From Aerococcus agrisoli (GTDB lineage Bacteria > Bacillota > Bacilli > Lactobacillales > Aerococcaceae), in assembly GCF_003797145.1 (NCBI RefSeq), contig NZ_RKMG01000005.1, forward strand, positions 31,147 through 95,146: a stretch of DNA of 64,000 nt, written 5' to 3'. Below the pieces are notes generated by a model. That model had not been told where the DNA came from and made no database searches. It worked only from the letters and a program-made list of their open reading frames with translations. Below, in pieces: positions 8,390 through 20,416 of the stretch (within the stretch, counting starts at the first letter, position 1; each line of letters starts with the position of its first letter). Position numbers and translations under genes: made by a program.

Positions 8390-8905
8390 TTACAGATATC
8401 TTTGTATCGTTTTTGCTGTTTGATATGCATTTGATTGTTGCACGTCTAACGTGTGGGTAGCTGATTCTAAATATAAAGGAATGCGTCGGTTATATTTGGC
8501 TAGCATGTCCTTGCGTGTATTCACTTTTACTAAAGGACGTTGCGCTTTGGCCGGATTGTGACGACTAATACGACGCCAAGAAGTTTCAAACACATCTTGC
8601 ATATAAAATACTTGATCTTGATCTTTTAACAATTGACGGCATTCGGCTGTTTCAACGACACCACCACCAGTAGAAATGACTGCATTTTCCAATTCTGGAT
8701 TTTGCAGTAATTTCTTCAAAACACCTAATTCGATTTGGCGAAAAAGACTTTCCCCACCTTCGGCAAATATATCTGAAATAGATTTGCCCTCTTGTTCTTC
8801 AATATAAGTATCCATATCCACAAAAGGTACAGCTAAATCTTCAGCCAAGGTACGTCCAACGGTGGTTTTTCCAACACCCATAAAGCCTGTTAAAATAATT
8901 GGCAT
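8390..8905 (-). CDS. aroK: Shikimate kinase
   Basis: A 171-residue P-loop kinase that phosphorylates shikimate to shikimate 3-phosphate. Visible motifs are Walker A GFMGVGKTT (residues 7-15), the shikimate-binding D30/D32 and R56, and the GGG loop at 80-82. The lid arginine region QRPLVKV follows. Size is normal for AroK/AroL. It is the last gene of aroC-aroA-aroK, 30 bases after aroA, and is followed by a terminator. Confidence 0.96.
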   Translation of the reverse strand: MPIILTGFMGVGKTTVGRTLAEDLAVPFVDMDTYIEEQEGKSISDIFAEGGESLFRQIELGVLKKLLQNPELENAVISTGGGVVETAECRQLLKDQDQVFYMQDVFETSWRRISRHNPAKAQRPLVKVNTRKDMLAKYNRRIPLYLESATHTLDVQQSNAYQTAKTIQRYL

Positions 8906-8935
8906 TTTCTCAAAACCTCCCTATGAAACACCTTA

Positions 8936-10219
8936 CTAATCTACAATACTTGCTAAATCATCAAAGAAGCTTGGGAATGAAATGTTTACAGCTTCTGCAT
9001 CTGCTAAATTCACAGTACCTTCTTCAACTAGCAAGGCTGCAATTTGCAACATCATACCAATACGGTGGTCACCGTGACTGTCCACATCCGCAGCGTGTAG
9101 CGGTGTCGGCCCAGTGATAATCATACCGTCTTCTGTTTCAATGATATTGGCACCCATTTTATTTAATTCTTGCGCTGTTACTTGAATACGGTCTGTTTCT
9201 TTAACCTTCAATTCTTGTGCATCACGAATAATCGTTGTGCCTTCGGCTTGTGTTGCCGCTAAAGCGATAATTGGAATCTCATCGATTAATGTTGGGATAA
9301 TATCCCCACCAAATTCAGTTCCTTTTAAATCACTTGATTGAACGGTTAAGTCTGCACTTAGACCAGTTTCATTGTATTCAGTTTCAATGAATGCACCCAT
9401 ATTTTTTAGGACTTCAATGATACCAGCACGTGTTGGATTTAAGCCCACATTCGGCATACGTAATTGACTGTCTTTCACCAATAAGGCTGCCACGATAAAG
9501 AATGCGGCTGAAGAAATATCAGCTGGTACTTTCACATCGCTGGCAGTTAGTGTTTGACCACCTTCAAGTGAAATATCTTTATCATCTACTTCAATATTTA
9601 CGCCAAATTGACGTAACATACGTTCAGTGTGGTCTCTAGATTTTTCTTTTTCATGAATAATTGTGGTCCCTTTAGCTGTTAACCCAGCTAATAAGATAGA
9701 TGATTTTACTTGAGCTGAAGCAACAGGCATATCATATTCAATGGCATTTAAGTGATCTACTGGTTGAATATATAAAGGTGCAAACTCGCTACCTTCAGAT
9801 CCAGAAATAGACGCACCCATTTGGCGCAATGGAATCATGACACGGTTCATTGGTCGTTTAGACAATGATGCATCACCAATCATCTTCAATTTAAATGGAA
9901 AGCCTGAGAACAAACCTGCTAATAATCGCATCGTTGTACCAGAGTTACCTGCATCTAACGCTTCGCTTGGTGCTTGTAATCCTTCAATTCCTTTACCATG
10001 CACAATCACTGAACCGTCTTCTAGTTCATCAATTTGTACACCTAAAGCACGGAAAATATTCATGGTTGAGATACAATCTTCTGCATGCAAGAAACCAGTA
10101 ATCTTACTTGTACCATGTGCAATCGCAGCGAACATGATTGAACGGTGAGAAATTGATTTATCTCCCGGAATCACAATTTCGCCTTGAATGCGATTGGCAT
10201 TCGTTAATAGTTCTTTCAT
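8936..10219 (-). CDS. aroA: 3-phosphoshikimate 1-carboxyvinyltransferase (EPSP synthase)
   Basis: A 427-residue enzyme that joins PEP to shikimate 3-phosphate. It shows the diagnostic N-terminal PGDKSISHR, the [12 protein letters not shown] loop and the [15 protein letters not shown] region. The later [13 protein letters not shown] and GDHRIGM segments are also present. The GNSGTTMR form, with SGTT rather than the SGTA of many enteric enzymes, resembles class II EPSP synthases of Gram-positives. It lies six bases after aroC. Confidence 0.96.
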   Translation of the reverse strand: MKELLTNANRIQGEIVIPGDKSISHRSIMFAAIAHGTSKITGFLHAEDCISTMNIFRALGVQIDELEDGSVIVHGKGIEGLQAPSEALDAGNSGTTMRLLAGLFSGFPFKLKMIGDASLSKRPMNRVMIPLRQMGASISGSEGSEFAPLYIQPVDHLNAIEYDMPVASAQVKSSILLAGLTAKGTTIIHEKEKSRDHTERMLRQFGVNIEVDDKDISLEGGQTLTASDVKVPADISSAAFFIVAALLVKDSQLRMPNVGLNPTRAGIIEVLKNMGAFIETEYNETGLSADLTVQSSDLKGTEFGGDIIPTLIDEIPIIALAATQAEGTTIIRDAQELKVKETDRIQVTAQELNKMGANIIETEDGMIITGPTPLHAADVDSHGDHRIGMMLQIAALLVEEGTVNLADAEAVNISFPSFFDDLASIVD

Positions 10220-10225
10220 GGATAA

Positions 10226-11422
10226 TTACTCTCCTTCTGTTTGCCACATATCAGGGTTTTTCGCGTATTCACGGTAAGCATCCACTGCTTTAATTAATTC
10301 GTTGTAGTCATCATGTGGGAATTTTTCAAGAATTGCTTGCGCTAATTCCATTGCAATAACTGTTTCACCGATGATTGCTGCACGTGGTACAGCCGTGATA
10401 TCTGAACGTTCAATTGATGCTTTATATGGTTCTTTGCTGTAAATATCAACTGATTGTAATGGATGGTATTGCGTTGGAATTGGTTTTTTGTATCCACGAA
10501 CGATAATTGGCATACCTGTCGTCATACCACCTTCTAAACCACCCATATGGTTGCTTAGACGGTAGAAACCATCAGCTTCAGAGTATGCAATCTCATCCAT
10601 TAATTCGTTACCAAAACGACGAGCCACTTCCACACCATCACCAATTTCAGCTGCTTTGAAGGCATTAATAGAAACCATAGCACCTACTAATTTAGCATCC
10701 AATTTTTTATCCCAGTGTGTATATGAGCCTAAACCAGCCGGCACATTTTTAGCGATAACTTCGATAACCCCACCAAGTGTAGTACCATCTTTTTTCGCTT
10801 GGTCAATTTTAGCTTTGATTTCTTCATCAATTGAAGGATCAATCATTTTCAATTCAGATTCATCCGTTTTTTGACGTAATTCATCATATGGTAAATCTAA
10901 GCCTTCAACTTTACCTTCAACGCCACCTAAGGCTTTCACGTAAGCAATAACTTTGATTCCAAGACCTTCTAATAATTGTTCAGCAATTGAACCTACAGCT
11001 ACACGCATGGTTGTTTCACGTGCAGATGAACGTTCAAGCACGTTACGTAAGTCTTTGAAATGGTATTTAATCCCACCAACTAAGTCGGCGTGACCTGGAC
11101 GTGGATGATGAACCGTACGACGTTTTTTGATACCATCTTCAACGTCTTCAGCATTCATGATTTCCGTCCACTTTTTAAAGTCGCGGTTTTCTACGATTAA
11201 AGTGATTGGTGAACCTAATGTTTTACCATGACGGACACCCGATGTGATGCGCACCTCGTCACGTTCAATTTTCATTCGGTTACCTGCACCATAACCCATT
11301 TGACGACGTGCAAGGTTCTCGTTAATTTTTTCAATATCAATTGGTAAGTTGGCTGGGACACCCTCAATGATTGCAGTCTCTAATGGACCATGTGATTCTC
11401 CAGCAGTAATGAAACGTAACAT
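10226..11422 (-). CDS. aroC: Chorismate synthase
   Basis: A 398-residue FMN-dependent lyase that converts EPSP to chorismate. The N-terminal MLRFITAGESHG, the middle HHPRPGHADLVGGIKY and the RSSARETTMRVA signature are all clear. It is the first gene of aroC-aroA-aroK, with a good promoter at 11459-11487. No tyrA, pheA or trp genes are in the window. Confidence 0.97.
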   Translation of the reverse strand: MLRFITAGESHGPLETAIIEGVPANLPIDIEKINENLARRQMGYGAGNRMKIERDEVRITSGVRHGKTLGSPITLIVENRDFKKWTEIMNAEDVEDGIKKRRTVHHPRPGHADLVGGIKYHFKDLRNVLERSSARETTMRVAVGSIAEQLLEGLGIKVIAYVKALGGVEGKVEGLDLPYDELRQKTDESELKMIDPSIDEEIKAKIDQAKKDGTTLGGVIEVIAKNVPAGLGSYTHWDKKLDAKLVGAMVSINAFKAAEIGDGVEVARRFGNELMDEIAYSEADGFYRLSNHMGGLEGGMTTGMPIIVRGYKKPIPTQYHPLQSVDIYSKEPYKASIERSDITAVPRAAIIGETVIAMELAQAILEKFPHDDYNELIKAVDAYREYAKNPDMWQTEGE

Positions 11423-11458
11423 GTACTGTTTCCCCCTAATTTCTTTAGTCTCTGTATC

Positions 11459-11487
11459 ATTTTATCCTTAAATTGTGAATGGGGCAA
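11459..11487 (-). promoter_or_regulatory. Promoter of the aroC-aroA-aroK operon
   Basis: TTGCCC (11482-11487) and TAAAAT (11459-11464) are 17 bp apart, 37 bases upstream of the aroC start. Confidence 0.6.
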
Positions 11488-11524
11488 TTATATTTACAAA
11501 ATAATTAGAAAATAATGAAAAAAA

Positions 11525-11555
11525 CATAAAAAAGGTGATTGGACGCATCGGTCCA
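11525..11555 (-). terminator. Terminator downstream of pyk
   Basis: On the minus strand AAAAGGTGGTTGGAC pairs with GTCCAATCACCTTTT around CGATGC, then a T-run. It closes the pfkA-pyk operon. Confidence 0.9.
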
Positions 11556-11610
11556 ACCACCTTTTCTCAAATGTCTGAATATTCAAATTGTGTCGATGAA
11601 GCAAGGCAAA

Positions 11611-13374
11611 TTAGATAGTTGTTGTTGCGCCAGCGTAAACAATACCACGACGAGCATCAACTGTTACTAATTGACCATCTTTAATTGTTGAAGTAGCGTC
11701 AGTTGCACCAACGATAACTGGTACACCATTTTCGATACCTAATACAGCTGCATGGCTAGTTAAACCACCTTTTTCAACGATAACAGCGGCAGCAGTTTTA
11801 ATTGCGTCGTTGTAGTCATTATCAGTATTGTTTACAACTAATACTGAGTTAGGTTTTACGTTAGCGTTAGCAGTTGCTGCATCAGTAGCGATTACTGCAT
11901 GTCCAACAACAGATTTTTCACCGATACCAGTACCAGAAACTAATTTTTCACCAATTACTTGGATCTTCATTAAGTTTGTAGTACCTTTTTCACCAACTGG
12001 TACACCAGCTGAGATAATGATTAAGTCACCATCTTTAGCGTAACCTGAATCTTTGGCAACAGTACCTGCTAATGACATCATTTCATCTGTTGAAGCTGGT
12101 TTTTCAACAACAAATGGTTCAACACCCCATGCTAATACTAATTTACGTGCTTGGCTTTCAGAGAAAGTTAAGGCGATAATTTTAGCATCTGGACGGTATT
12201 TAGAAATCATTTTAGCAGTGTGACCTGATTCAGTTGCAGCTACGATTGTAGAAACTTGTAAGCTACGAGCAGTATAAGCTACAGATTGGCTGATTGCTTC
12301 TGCCATATCAGTGTCGTCACGTTTAAGGTCGCCAATTTTAGTTTTTGATAAAGCTTGTGCTTCAGTTACTAAAGCGATACGGTTCATTGTTTGAACTGCT
12401 TCTACTGGGTAGTCACCGGCAGCAGTTTCACCAGAAAGCATGATTGCGTCAGTACCATCGATGATAGCATTGGCAACGTCAGATGCTTCTGCACGTGTTG
12501 GACGTGGGTTACGTTGCATAGAGTCTAACATTTGAGTCGCAGTAATAACTGGTTTACCAGCTAGATTACATTGACGAATCATGTCTTTTTGAACGATTGG
12601 TACTTGTTCAGCTGGGATTTCTACCCCTAAGTCACCACGAGCAACCATTAAACCGTCAGATACAGATAAAATTTCAGCTAAGTTATCTACACCTTCTTGG
12701 CTTTCGATTTTAGGGATGATTTGTACGCTTTCGTTACCAGTTTCTTCTAAAATTTCACGAATTTCTAAAACGTCGCTAGCTTTACGAACAAATGAAGCTG
12801 CGATGTAGTCGATATCATTTTCTAGACCGAAACGGATGTCGTTTGCATCTTTTTCAGTGATACCAGGTAATTGGATTGATACACCTGGAACGTTAACACC
12901 TTTTTTGTCTTTGATGATCCCTGTGTTTTGAACTTCAGTAACGATTTCGTTATTTTCAGTATCAATAGCAGTTACTAATAAATCAACCAAACCATCATCG
13001 ATCAAGATATGAGAACCTTCAGCAACATCATTGATTAATTCAGTGTAAGTGATAGAGAATTTTGATGCATCCCCTTCAACTTCATGCATAGCTACGCGAA
13101 CTTCAGAACCTTTTTCTAAAGTTACAGCTTTATGATCTTTCATGTTGTTTGTACGAATTTCAGGACCTTTTGTATCTAATAAGATAGCTACGCGACGTCC
13201 TGTAATTTTTGAAGCTTCACGAATGTTTTTGATTCGTGCTAAATGTTCTTCATGGTCACCATGAGAGAAGTTTAAACGTGCTACGTTCATACCTGACTCA
13301 ATAAGTTTTACCAATGTTTCTACTGATTCTGATGCTGGTCCGATGGTACATACAATCTTGGTGTTTTTTTCCAT
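11611..13374 (-). CDS. pyk: Pyruvate kinase with C-terminal PEP-utilising domain
   Basis: A 587-residue enzyme converting PEP and ADP to pyruvate and ATP. The N-terminal [11 protein letters not shown], the active-site block [12 protein letters not shown] and TQMLDSM are present. After the normal catalytic core (about 475 residues) comes an extra domain of about 110 residues with the [11 protein letters not shown] motif of PEP-utilising enzymes, as in Bacillus and lactobacilli. The histidine of that motif is retained, but the domain is not known to be catalytic. It lies 35 bases after pfkA, a common glycolytic operon. Confidence 0.97.
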   Translation of the reverse strand: MEKNTKIVCTIGPASESVETLVKLIESGMNVARLNFSHGDHEEHLARIKNIREASKITGRRVAILLDTKGPEIRTNNMKDHKAVTLEKGSEVRVAMHEVEGDASKFSITYTELINDVAEGSHILIDDGLVDLLVTAIDTENNEIVTEVQNTGIIKDKKGVNVPGVSIQLPGITEKDANDIRFGLENDIDYIAASFVRKASDVLEIREILEETGNESVQIIPKIESQEGVDNLAEILSVSDGLMVARGDLGVEIPAEQVPIVQKDMIRQCNLAGKPVITATQMLDSMQRNPRPTRAEASDVANAIIDGTDAIMLSGETAAGDYPVEAVQTMNRIALVTEAQALSKTKIGDLKRDDTDMAEAISQSVAYTARSLQVSTIVAATESGHTAKMISKYRPDAKIIALTFSESQARKLVLAWGVEPFVVEKPASTDEMMSLAGTVAKDSGYAKDGDLIIISAGVPVGEKGTTNLMKIQVIGEKLVSGTGIGEKSVVGHAVIATDAATANANVKPNSVLVVNNTDNDYNDAIKTAAAVIVEKGGLTSHAAVLGIENGVPVIVGATDATSTIKDGQLVTVDARRGIVYAGATTTI

Positions 13375-13409
13375 AATGATTAATGCATCCTTTCTTGTCT
13401 TAGAAAAAA

Positions 13410-14390
<981 letters not shown>

Positions 14391-14413
14391 TCAATTAATT
14401 TATTTACAGTGTT

Positions 14414-14422
14414 ATTCTACCA
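14414..14422 (-). promoter_or_regulatory. Extended -10 promoter element upstream of pfkA
   Basis: ATGGTAGAAT on the minus strand combines a TGG extension with the -10 TAGAAT (14414-14419), 33 bases before the pfkA ATG. The -35 is weak. Confidence 0.5.
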
Positions 14423-14484
14423 TTATTCGCGCCTAATGTCTTACGTTTTCTTATTTTGTGCAATATTGTACATGTCCTGACCCA

Positions 14485-17400
14485 TTATTTGACCACCACA
14501 TTTTCAGGTCCATAGACCCTCACAAGGTAGTCAATCGCCTCCTTGCTACCATCAATCGCGTACTTTGGCGCTAGCCAGTAGTTTTCCTGGCTGTCTTGGA
14601 TGGTAAAATGCATGCGTACATGGCCAGGATGGTGACTGATCACAGACAATAGTTCGCCCTTCAAGTCACTTGCTTTTTGTTTATCCTTGACACGAATATA
14701 GCAAGTTTTGCTTGCCGCTGCTGTCGAATCTGGGTGATTTGCAACCCCACTTGCTTGTTTCGGTGTCGTTTGCTGCGCTAATTTCGTTAAATATGCTTGC
14801 GTTTGTTCATCCAAAGGCCATGCCTTGGTCAACACAACTTGCAGTTCCTCATTACGCATTTGAGTTTGGCCAAACACTAACAAGGTATGTCCTTGATTCA
14901 AATGCTTCGCATAAGCAATATAAGGCTCAGGAAAGGCTGTTACAGAAACCTGCCCTGTTTGGTCTTCGATTGTGACAAAGGCCATGGGCTGATTTTTCTT
15001 GGTCGTAATACGTTTAACCGACACCACCTCGCCAATAAAATAGATTTTCTCATTGGCCTTTAAATTCTCAATATATTCAATCGTCCCTGATTGATAAAAT
15101 TGCTCAAAATCTTCAAAAAGATTGATTGATAATGCTTGGCCTAAGGTAGCCATTTCATTTTCAATCAGCGTGTGTTGGTCAAATTCATCGATTTTGTCAA
15201 TTTTTGGTGCAAACATCGTCGATAAATCATCATCACCCAACAAGGACGTTTGTAATTGTTGGTCTTTATGAAAGAGCTGTTCATGCGTAATCATTTTGGG
15301 TATTGCTTCAAGTTCCAAGGTGCGGCGATTGTATCCAAAAGAGTCTAAGGCGCCAGCTTGGGCTAATTTAATTAAGATATCCTCTTTCAAAGATAACTTG
15401 CCTAAACGCTGAATAAAATCATTAAAATCTTTAAACGGACCATCAATTTCGCGGCTTTCAATAATTTCTTCAATCGCTCGTTTTGGAATCCCTCGTATAT
15501 CGCCTAAACCCAACCGTAACTGGTGAGCATCCACCACACTCAAACCATAGTAGGAAGTCTGAATATCTGGATTGATGACCGTTACGCCATGGCTCTTCGC
15601 TTCAAGGATTAAATTCTTCCCTTTCTTATCATAGATCCGTGTATGTTTTAAGTTACCAAAGTAAAATGCAACTGGATAATTGGCCTTAATCCATGCTAAC
15701 TGATAAGCCAGGTAAGAATAGGCAAATGAATGCGATTTGTTGAAACCATAATTGGCAAAAGCTTCGATATAATCATAAATTTGAATCGCTACAGCCTCTT
15801 GATACCCTTGCGCCACAGCCCCTTGGACGAACTCTTGACGCATGGTATCAATCGTTTCACGTTTCTTTTTCCCAATGGCCCGCCGTAAAATATCGGCTTC
15901 ACCCAAACTAAATCCAGCAATTTTTTGGGTTACCTGCATAACTTGTTCCTGGTATACCATGATGCCGTATGTAGGTGCCAAAATACTGGCTAAATCAGGA
16001 TGCGGGTATACGATTGGTTCGCGCCCGTGCTTCCGTGCCACGAAATGTGGAATTTGTTGGACGGGACCTGGTCTAAAGAGCGCATTGACCGCTACGATAT
16101 CATCGATTGTAGTCGGAGCCACTTGCTTCAACACATTTTTAATCCCATCTGATTCAAATTGGAAGACCCCATTAGTATCCGCTTTACGGAATAAGGCATA
16201 GGTTTTGTCATCATCAAGTGGAATATTTAAGGCATCCAGTTTTTGGCCAGTTAGTTTATGAATTGCTTGAAGCGCATCATGCAAAATAGTTAAGTTGGAT
16301 AAACTCAAGAAATCGACTTTTAACAAACCGACAGCTTCCACATCCCCCATTGTATATTGGGTGTTTGGAATATGCGTTGATGATGTTTGCAGGGGCGTAT
16401 GTAGGGTTAAAGGTTGGTCTGAAATGACCACTCCCGCCGCATGGGTTGACACATGACGTGGTAACCCCTCTAACTTGCGTGCAGTATCAAACCATAATTG
16501 ACCTTTATCTTCATTTGCAATTAATTCTTTTAATTTTGGCGATTTGTCATACACTTCGGCCAGATTTTCAGATGGAATATTGGGATTATTCCCAACGGTA
16601 TTGGCCCATTCTGACAGTGTGACCTGTGCCTTACCAAAGACAGAACCCACATTTCTCAAAGCTTGTCGGGCACCAAACGTACCAAAAGTCGCAATTTGTG
16701 CCACGTGATTCGCCCCATATTTACGGTAGACATAATTTAATACATCTTGGCGCTTATCGTCCGGAAAATCCAAATCGATATCGGGCATGTTCTGACGTTC
16801 TGGATTTAAAAAACGTTCAAATAGCAAGTCATTAGCAATAGGATCAACATCCGTAATTTTTAGGACATAGGCTACTAAAGCCCCTGCCGCTGACCCACGA
16901 CCTGGACCAGTTTGAATCCCATGTTGGTGCGCGTAATTCATCACGTCCCAAACAATTAGGAAATAGTCATCGAAGCCCATATCATGGATGACACCTAATT
17001 CGTAATCCAAACGTTCTTGATAGTTTGGACCAAAATTGGCTACCCTTGCTTCAAGTCCTGCTTGTGCCAGTGATTTTAAATAAGATTGCGTATCTGGAAA
17101 ATCTTCAGGAATCACAAATTTAGGTAGCAAAGTGGTCGCTTCTGGCATATGAAAATCAATGTCCGTCACCACTTTATCCAGATTCTGCCAAGCCGCTTGT
17201 AAGGTAGTTTCTTGGTATAAAGTCGCCCAAGCATCATTGGTCCGCAGATAATGTTGTCCCCGCATTTGTTGTAGGCTAGCGATTTCTGTTAACTGTTGGT
17301 TTTCAGCAATAGCCCCTAAAACTTTTTGGGTGAAAAAATCATCTGCATGTAAATATTGAATCTGTGGCATGGCCAACACAGGTATGTCTGCTGTTTTTGC

Positions 17401-17946
17401 CAAATCGAGCACAGCTTTTTCGTGGAATCGCTCATTTTCGATGGCCGATAGTCCTAGATATAGTTGTCCTTGTCCAATCTGAGCACGCCACCAAGCCAAG
17501 TCAGAAAGCAGTTGGCGGTTATCAATACTACCATTGTCCATTTTCAAATAGCGCATGTGCATGCCATTGACTGCAGCAAAAACGAGGATCCAATCATTCG
17601 CATGGGCTACGATTTGTTCGTAGACTGCCTGTTTACTTGGATCCTCGGTTAATTTTAGATACGACGAAAGGGCCATCAAATCTTGATAGCCTTGGTAGTT
17701 TTTTGCAAAAATGACCATTTCTTCCGTCATATGGTCTACTTGAATTTGAACGGTTAACCCAACTAAGGGTTGGATATCCTGTTTTTGACAGGCACGAATG
17801 AAGGCAAGCGCGCCTGACATTACGTTGACATCCGCTAGCCCTAGATGGGTATAGCCCATTTGTTTACCTGCAGTGACATAGGCCTCTACAGACATTGGAC
17901 TTGTTAATAAGGAATAGGCGGAATTTACATGTAATGGTACAAACAT
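14485..17946 (-). CDS. dnaE: DNA polymerase III alpha subunit DnaE
   Basis: An 1153-residue C-family polymerase. It has an N-terminal PHP domain, the catalytic palm with the PDIDLDFPDD aspartates near residue 395, a helix-hairpin-helix region and a C-terminal OB-fold (about 985-1080) with VKRITTKKNQPMAFVTIEDQTG. This is the firmicute DnaE (DnaE3 class), which extends RNA primers before hand-over to PolC. The PHP metal site looks degenerate: the opening HxHxxyS is HVNSAYS, so proofreading by this domain is unlikely. A GGAGGG site precedes the ATG. It lies upstream of pfkA on the same strand, 103 bases apart, with no clear terminator between them. Confidence 0.96.
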   Translation of the reverse strand: MFVPLHVNSAYSLLTSPMSVEAYVTAGKQMGYTHLGLADVNVMSGALAFIRACQKQDIQPLVGLTVQIQVDHMTEEMVIFAKNYQGYQDLMALSSYLKLTEDPSKQAVYEQIVAHANDWILVFAAVNGMHMRYLKMDNGSIDNRQLLSDLAWWRAQIGQGQLYLGLSAIENERFHEKAVLDLAKTADIPVLAMPQIQYLHADDFFTQKVLGAIAENQQLTEIASLQQMRGQHYLRTNDAWATLYQETTLQAAWQNLDKVVTDIDFHMPEATTLLPKFVIPEDFPDTQSYLKSLAQAGLEARVANFGPNYQERLDYELGVIHDMGFDDYFLIVWDVMNYAHQHGIQTGPGRGSAAGALVAYVLKITDVDPIANDLLFERFLNPERQNMPDIDLDFPDDKRQDVLNYVYRKYGANHVAQIATFGTFGARQALRNVGSVFGKAQVTLSEWANTVGNNPNIPSENLAEVYDKSPKLKELIANEDKGQLWFDTARKLEGLPRHVSTHAAGVVISDQPLTLHTPLQTSSTHIPNTQYTMGDVEAVGLLKVDFLSLSNLTILHDALQAIHKLTGQKLDALNIPLDDDKTYALFRKADTNGVFQFESDGIKNVLKQVAPTTIDDIVAVNALFRPGPVQQIPHFVARKHGREPIVYPHPDLASILAPTYGIMVYQEQVMQVTQKIAGFSLGEADILRRAIGKKKRETIDTMRQEFVQGAVAQGYQEAVAIQIYDYIEAFANYGFNKSHSFAYSYLAYQLAWIKANYPVAFYFGNLKHTRIYDKKGKNLILEAKSHGVTVINPDIQTSYYGLSVVDAHQLRLGLGDIRGIPKRAIEEIIESREIDGPFKDFNDFIQRLGKLSLKEDILIKLAQAGALDSFGYNRRTLELEAIPKMITHEQLFHKDQQLQTSLLGDDDLSTMFAPKIDKIDEFDQHTLIENEMATLGQALSINLFEDFEQFYQSGTIEYIENLKANEKIYFIGEVVSVKRITTKKNQPMAFVTIEDQTGQVSVTAFPEPYIAYAKHLNQGHTLLVFGQTQMRNEELQVVLTKAWPLDEQTQAYLTKLAQQTTPKQASGVANHPDSTAAASKTCYIRVKDKQKASDLKGELLSVISHHPGHVRMHFTIQDSQENYWLAPKYAIDGSKEAIDYLVRVYGPENVVVK

Positions 17947-17971
17947 TAGGCACCCTCCTTTTCAAATCTTT

Positions 17972-18000
17972 TGTATAAACCCGTATATACTTTGAAACAA
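17972..18000 (-). promoter_or_regulatory. Probable promoter of dnaE
   Basis: TTGTTT (17995-18000) and TATACA (17972-17977) are spaced 17 bp, 25 bases ahead of the start codon; repeat copy A lies directly upstream. Confidence 0.45.
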
Positions 18001-18011
18001 AAATATAAACT

Positions 18012-18150
18012 TGTGGACTTTCGTCCTTACAGCTAACGTTCCTTGAGTGCCGTGGCACCACCAGGAGCCACGGTCTCCCGGTTTGAAATCGAGCCAAAGT
18101 CTCGATTTCATGCTTTTTCACGGCTAAGGACCGTCACTTTCAGTCCGTAA
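18012..18150 (+). repeat. Structured intergenic repeat, copy A
   Basis: About 135 bp between queA and dnaE. Outer arms GTTCCTTGAGTGCCGTG and CACGGCTAAGGAC can pair. Inside lie two tandem hairpins: GGAG-CCACGGT-CTCC and the perfect 10-bp stem TGAAATCGAG / CTCGATTTCA. The same element occurs at about 31921-32166 (same orientation, interrupted) and 46205-46333 (reversed). It does not look coding: the frame that stays open through parts of copies A and C has no ribosome binding site and is not preserved at its ends. I do not recognise it as a named repeat family. Confidence 0.9.
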
Positions 18151-18205
18151 TTATTATCATATTTTTCGTCAAAGTATCCCCCTTTTTTATATAAAGGAAG
18201 ATATC

Positions 18206-19327
18206 CTAGCCTTCTTCTGGGAAAAATTGACGGTTGCGATGTTTGGCTGCTGCAATGTCTTCGTCAGTTAGGGTTGGATCATTAAATTGAGGGCCGCGTA
18301 AGAACATGGCATCCCCAAATGAGAAGAAGCGATATTTTTCTTCTACTGCGTGTTGGTAAGCGGCTAATACGTGGTCACGACCAGCAAAAGCAGATACCAA
18401 CATGATTAGTGTTGATTTTGGCAAATGGAAGTTGGTGATAAATGCATCGACTACGGTAAATGTATAACCAGGTGCGATAAAGATATCTGTCCAACCTGAA
18501 TCGGATTGGATGTCACCTTTGAATTTTGTACCGATTGTTTCAAGGGTACGAATCGATGTTGTCCCTACAGCTACTATTTTGTTGCCATTTGCTTTGGCAG
18601 TGCGGATTTTCGCTGCATTTTCTTCATCAAGGCGATAAAATTCTGAGTGCATTTTGTGTTCATCGATATCATTCACTGAAACGGGACGGAAGGTACCTAA
18701 ACCAACATGCAGCGTTAAGTAGGCGATTTCTACCCCTTTTTCCGCTAATTCTGCCATAAATTCTTGGGTAAAGTGCAAGCCAGCTGTAGGAGCAGCTGCT
18801 GAACCATTTTCTTTGGCATAGACTGTTTGATAACGGTCTGGATCGTCCAATTTTTCTTTGATGTATGGTGGCAATGGCATTTCGCCTAAGGCTTCCAAGA
18901 CTTCTAAGAAAATACCATCATAATGGAATTCGACAATTCGGCCGCCGTGTTCCAAGACTTCTGTGACAACTGCTTTTAATTGGCCATCACCGAAGACGAT
19001 TTCCGTACCTACATAAATACGGCGCGCTGGTTTAACTAAGGTTTCCCATTTGTCACCAGAAATGTTGTTAAGTAATAGTACCTCAACATGTCCGCCTGTA
19101 TCTGGTCTCACCCCATGTAAACGAGCTGGTAGGACACGGGTATTGTTTAATACTAAGACGTCACCGGCGTTTAATTCACTGGCAACATCTGGAAAATGCC
19201 CATCTGTAAATTCACCTGTTGGGGCATCTAATTTGAGTAAGCGACTTGCCAGACGATCCTCAATTGGCACTTGGGCAATGAGTTCTTCTGGTAAATCGAA
19301 ATCAAAGTCATTTGTTGTTAAAGTCAC
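18206..19327 (-). CDS. queA: S-adenosylmethionine:tRNA ribosyltransferase-isomerase QueA
   Basis: A 373-residue enzyme adding the cyclopentene-diol moiety to preQ1 in tRNA to form epoxyqueuosine. Conserved blocks are [25 protein letters not shown], the central [10 protein letters not shown] and the late [10 protein letters not shown]. It begins with GTG directly after the TAA of ruvB, with a GGAGG site inside the end of ruvB, so translation is coupled. It is the last gene of msrB-ruvA-ruvB-queA. It is about 30 residues longer than the E. coli enzyme at the C-terminus, as is usual in lactic acid bacteria. Confidence 0.96.
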   Translation of the reverse strand: MTLTTNDFDFDLPEELIAQVPIEDRLASRLLKLDAPTGEFTDGHFPDVASELNAGDVLVLNNTRVLPARLHGVRPDTGGHVEVLLLNNISGDKWETLVKPARRIYVGTEIVFGDGQLKAVVTEVLEHGGRIVEFHYDGIFLEVLEALGEMPLPPYIKEKLDDPDRYQTVYAKENGSAAAPTAGLHFTQEFMAELAEKGVEIAYLTLHVGLGTFRPVSVNDIDEHKMHSEFYRLDEENAAKIRTAKANGNKIVAVGTTSIRTLETIGTKFKGDIQSDSGWTDIFIAPGYTFTVVDAFITNFHLPKSTLIMLVSAFAGRDHVLAAYQHAVEEKYRFFSFGDAMFLRGPQFNDPTLTDEDIAAAKHRNRQFFPEEG

Positions 19328-20389
19328 TTAAATTTCCTCCGTATATGCTATGCCTAGATGATCATAGGCCTTGGGTGTTGCCATCCGGCCTCGTGGTGTT
19401 CGTTGCAAGAAACCATTTTGAATCAAATAAGGTTCATACATATCTTCTATCGTTGTTGTTTCTTCTGATATATTTGCGGCTATGGTAGATAAACCAACCG
19501 GACCCCCACCATAGTAGCGAATAATCACATCTAAAATTTTACGGTCGGTTTCATCCAAACCGGCGTCATCCACTTTTAGGATGCGCAAGGCCTGGTCTGT
19601 AATGGCATTATCGATTAGGCCATTTTCATGGTAAACCTGAGCAAAATCGCGGACACGTTTTAATAAACGGTTCGCAATACGTGGTGTGCCCCGTGACCGC
19701 ATACCGATTTCGATGGCTGCTTGGTCTTCAATCGGCACGTCGAATAAGCGGGCCGTTCTTTTCACAATCGTTGCTAATTCATCCACATTGTAATAGCGCA
19801 AATGTTGCACGATGCCGAACCGGTGGCGCAAAGGTGCAGACAGTGAACCTGGGCGGGTTGTTGCCCCAATTAGGGTAAATGGTGGTAGTGGGAAATGGAC
19901 AGGATGGGCACCTTCATCTTGGCCGATAATAATATCGACTTGATAGTCTTCCATAGCTGAGTAAAGCATTTCCTCTACAACACGCGGCAGGCGATGGATT
20001 TCATCGATAAAGAGTACGTCGCCTGGTCCCAGTTCATTTAAGAGAACCAGTAAGTCCCCTGTTTTTTCGATGGCTGGTCCGGATGTGGTTTGGATTTTAA
20101 CACCCATTTCGTTGGCAATAATATTGGCCAGGGTTGTTTTACCTAAACCTGGTGGGCCATATAACAGGACATGATCAAGGGCTTCTTCACGGTTTTCGGC
20201 TGCTTGAATATAGATGGCTAGTTCTTCTTTTAATTCTGTTTGACCAATATATTCACGCAAAAATTGCGGACGAAGGGATAATTCACTATCTTCGTCAGCA
20301 TGCGCTTGACCGTTGTGGACTTGCCCATTATGAACAATCTCTATGTCGATTTCGTCATCTTGCCATTCGTCTTCTTCATAAAGTGTCAC
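19328..20389 (-). CDS. ruvB: Holliday junction branch-migration ATPase RuvB
   Basis: A 353-residue AAA+ motor of the RuvABC resolvasome. It has Walker [10 protein letters not shown], Walker [10 protein letters not shown], the sensor GATTRPG and the C-terminal winged helix with RTPRGRMAT. The first 37 residues are acidic and include a small tandem repeat ([10 protein letters not shown]), an unusual lineage-specific extension before the conserved [12 protein letters not shown]. No ruvC is expected in firmicutes; RecU serves instead and is not in the window. Confidence 0.97.
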   Translation of the reverse strand: MTLYEEDEWQDDEIDIEIVHNGQVHNGQAHADEDSELSLRPQFLREYIGQTELKEELAIYIQAAENREEALDHVLLYGPPGLGKTTLANIIANEMGVKIQTTSGPAIEKTGDLLVLLNELGPGDVLFIDEIHRLPRVVEEMLYSAMEDYQVDIIIGQDEGAHPVHFPLPPFTLIGATTRPGSLSAPLRHRFGIVQHLRYYNVDELATIVKRTARLFDVPIEDQAAIEIGMRSRGTPRIANRLLKRVRDFAQVYHENGLIDNAITDQALRILKVDDAGLDETDRKILDVIIRYYGGGPVGLSTIAANISEETTTIEDMYEPYLIQNGFLQRTPRGRMATPKAYDHLGIAYTEEI

Positions 20390-20416
20390 GGCTAGTTCCC
20401 CCTTTCTGATTTCATT

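Noticed and set aside
17864..18121. Open frame on the minus strand with a peptide resembling one encoded near 46202-46384
   Set aside because: The similarity (HEI-TLARFQTGRPWL) comes from the shared structured repeat. Outside it the frames diverge, one runs into dnaE, neither has a ribosome binding site, and copy B breaks the frame.
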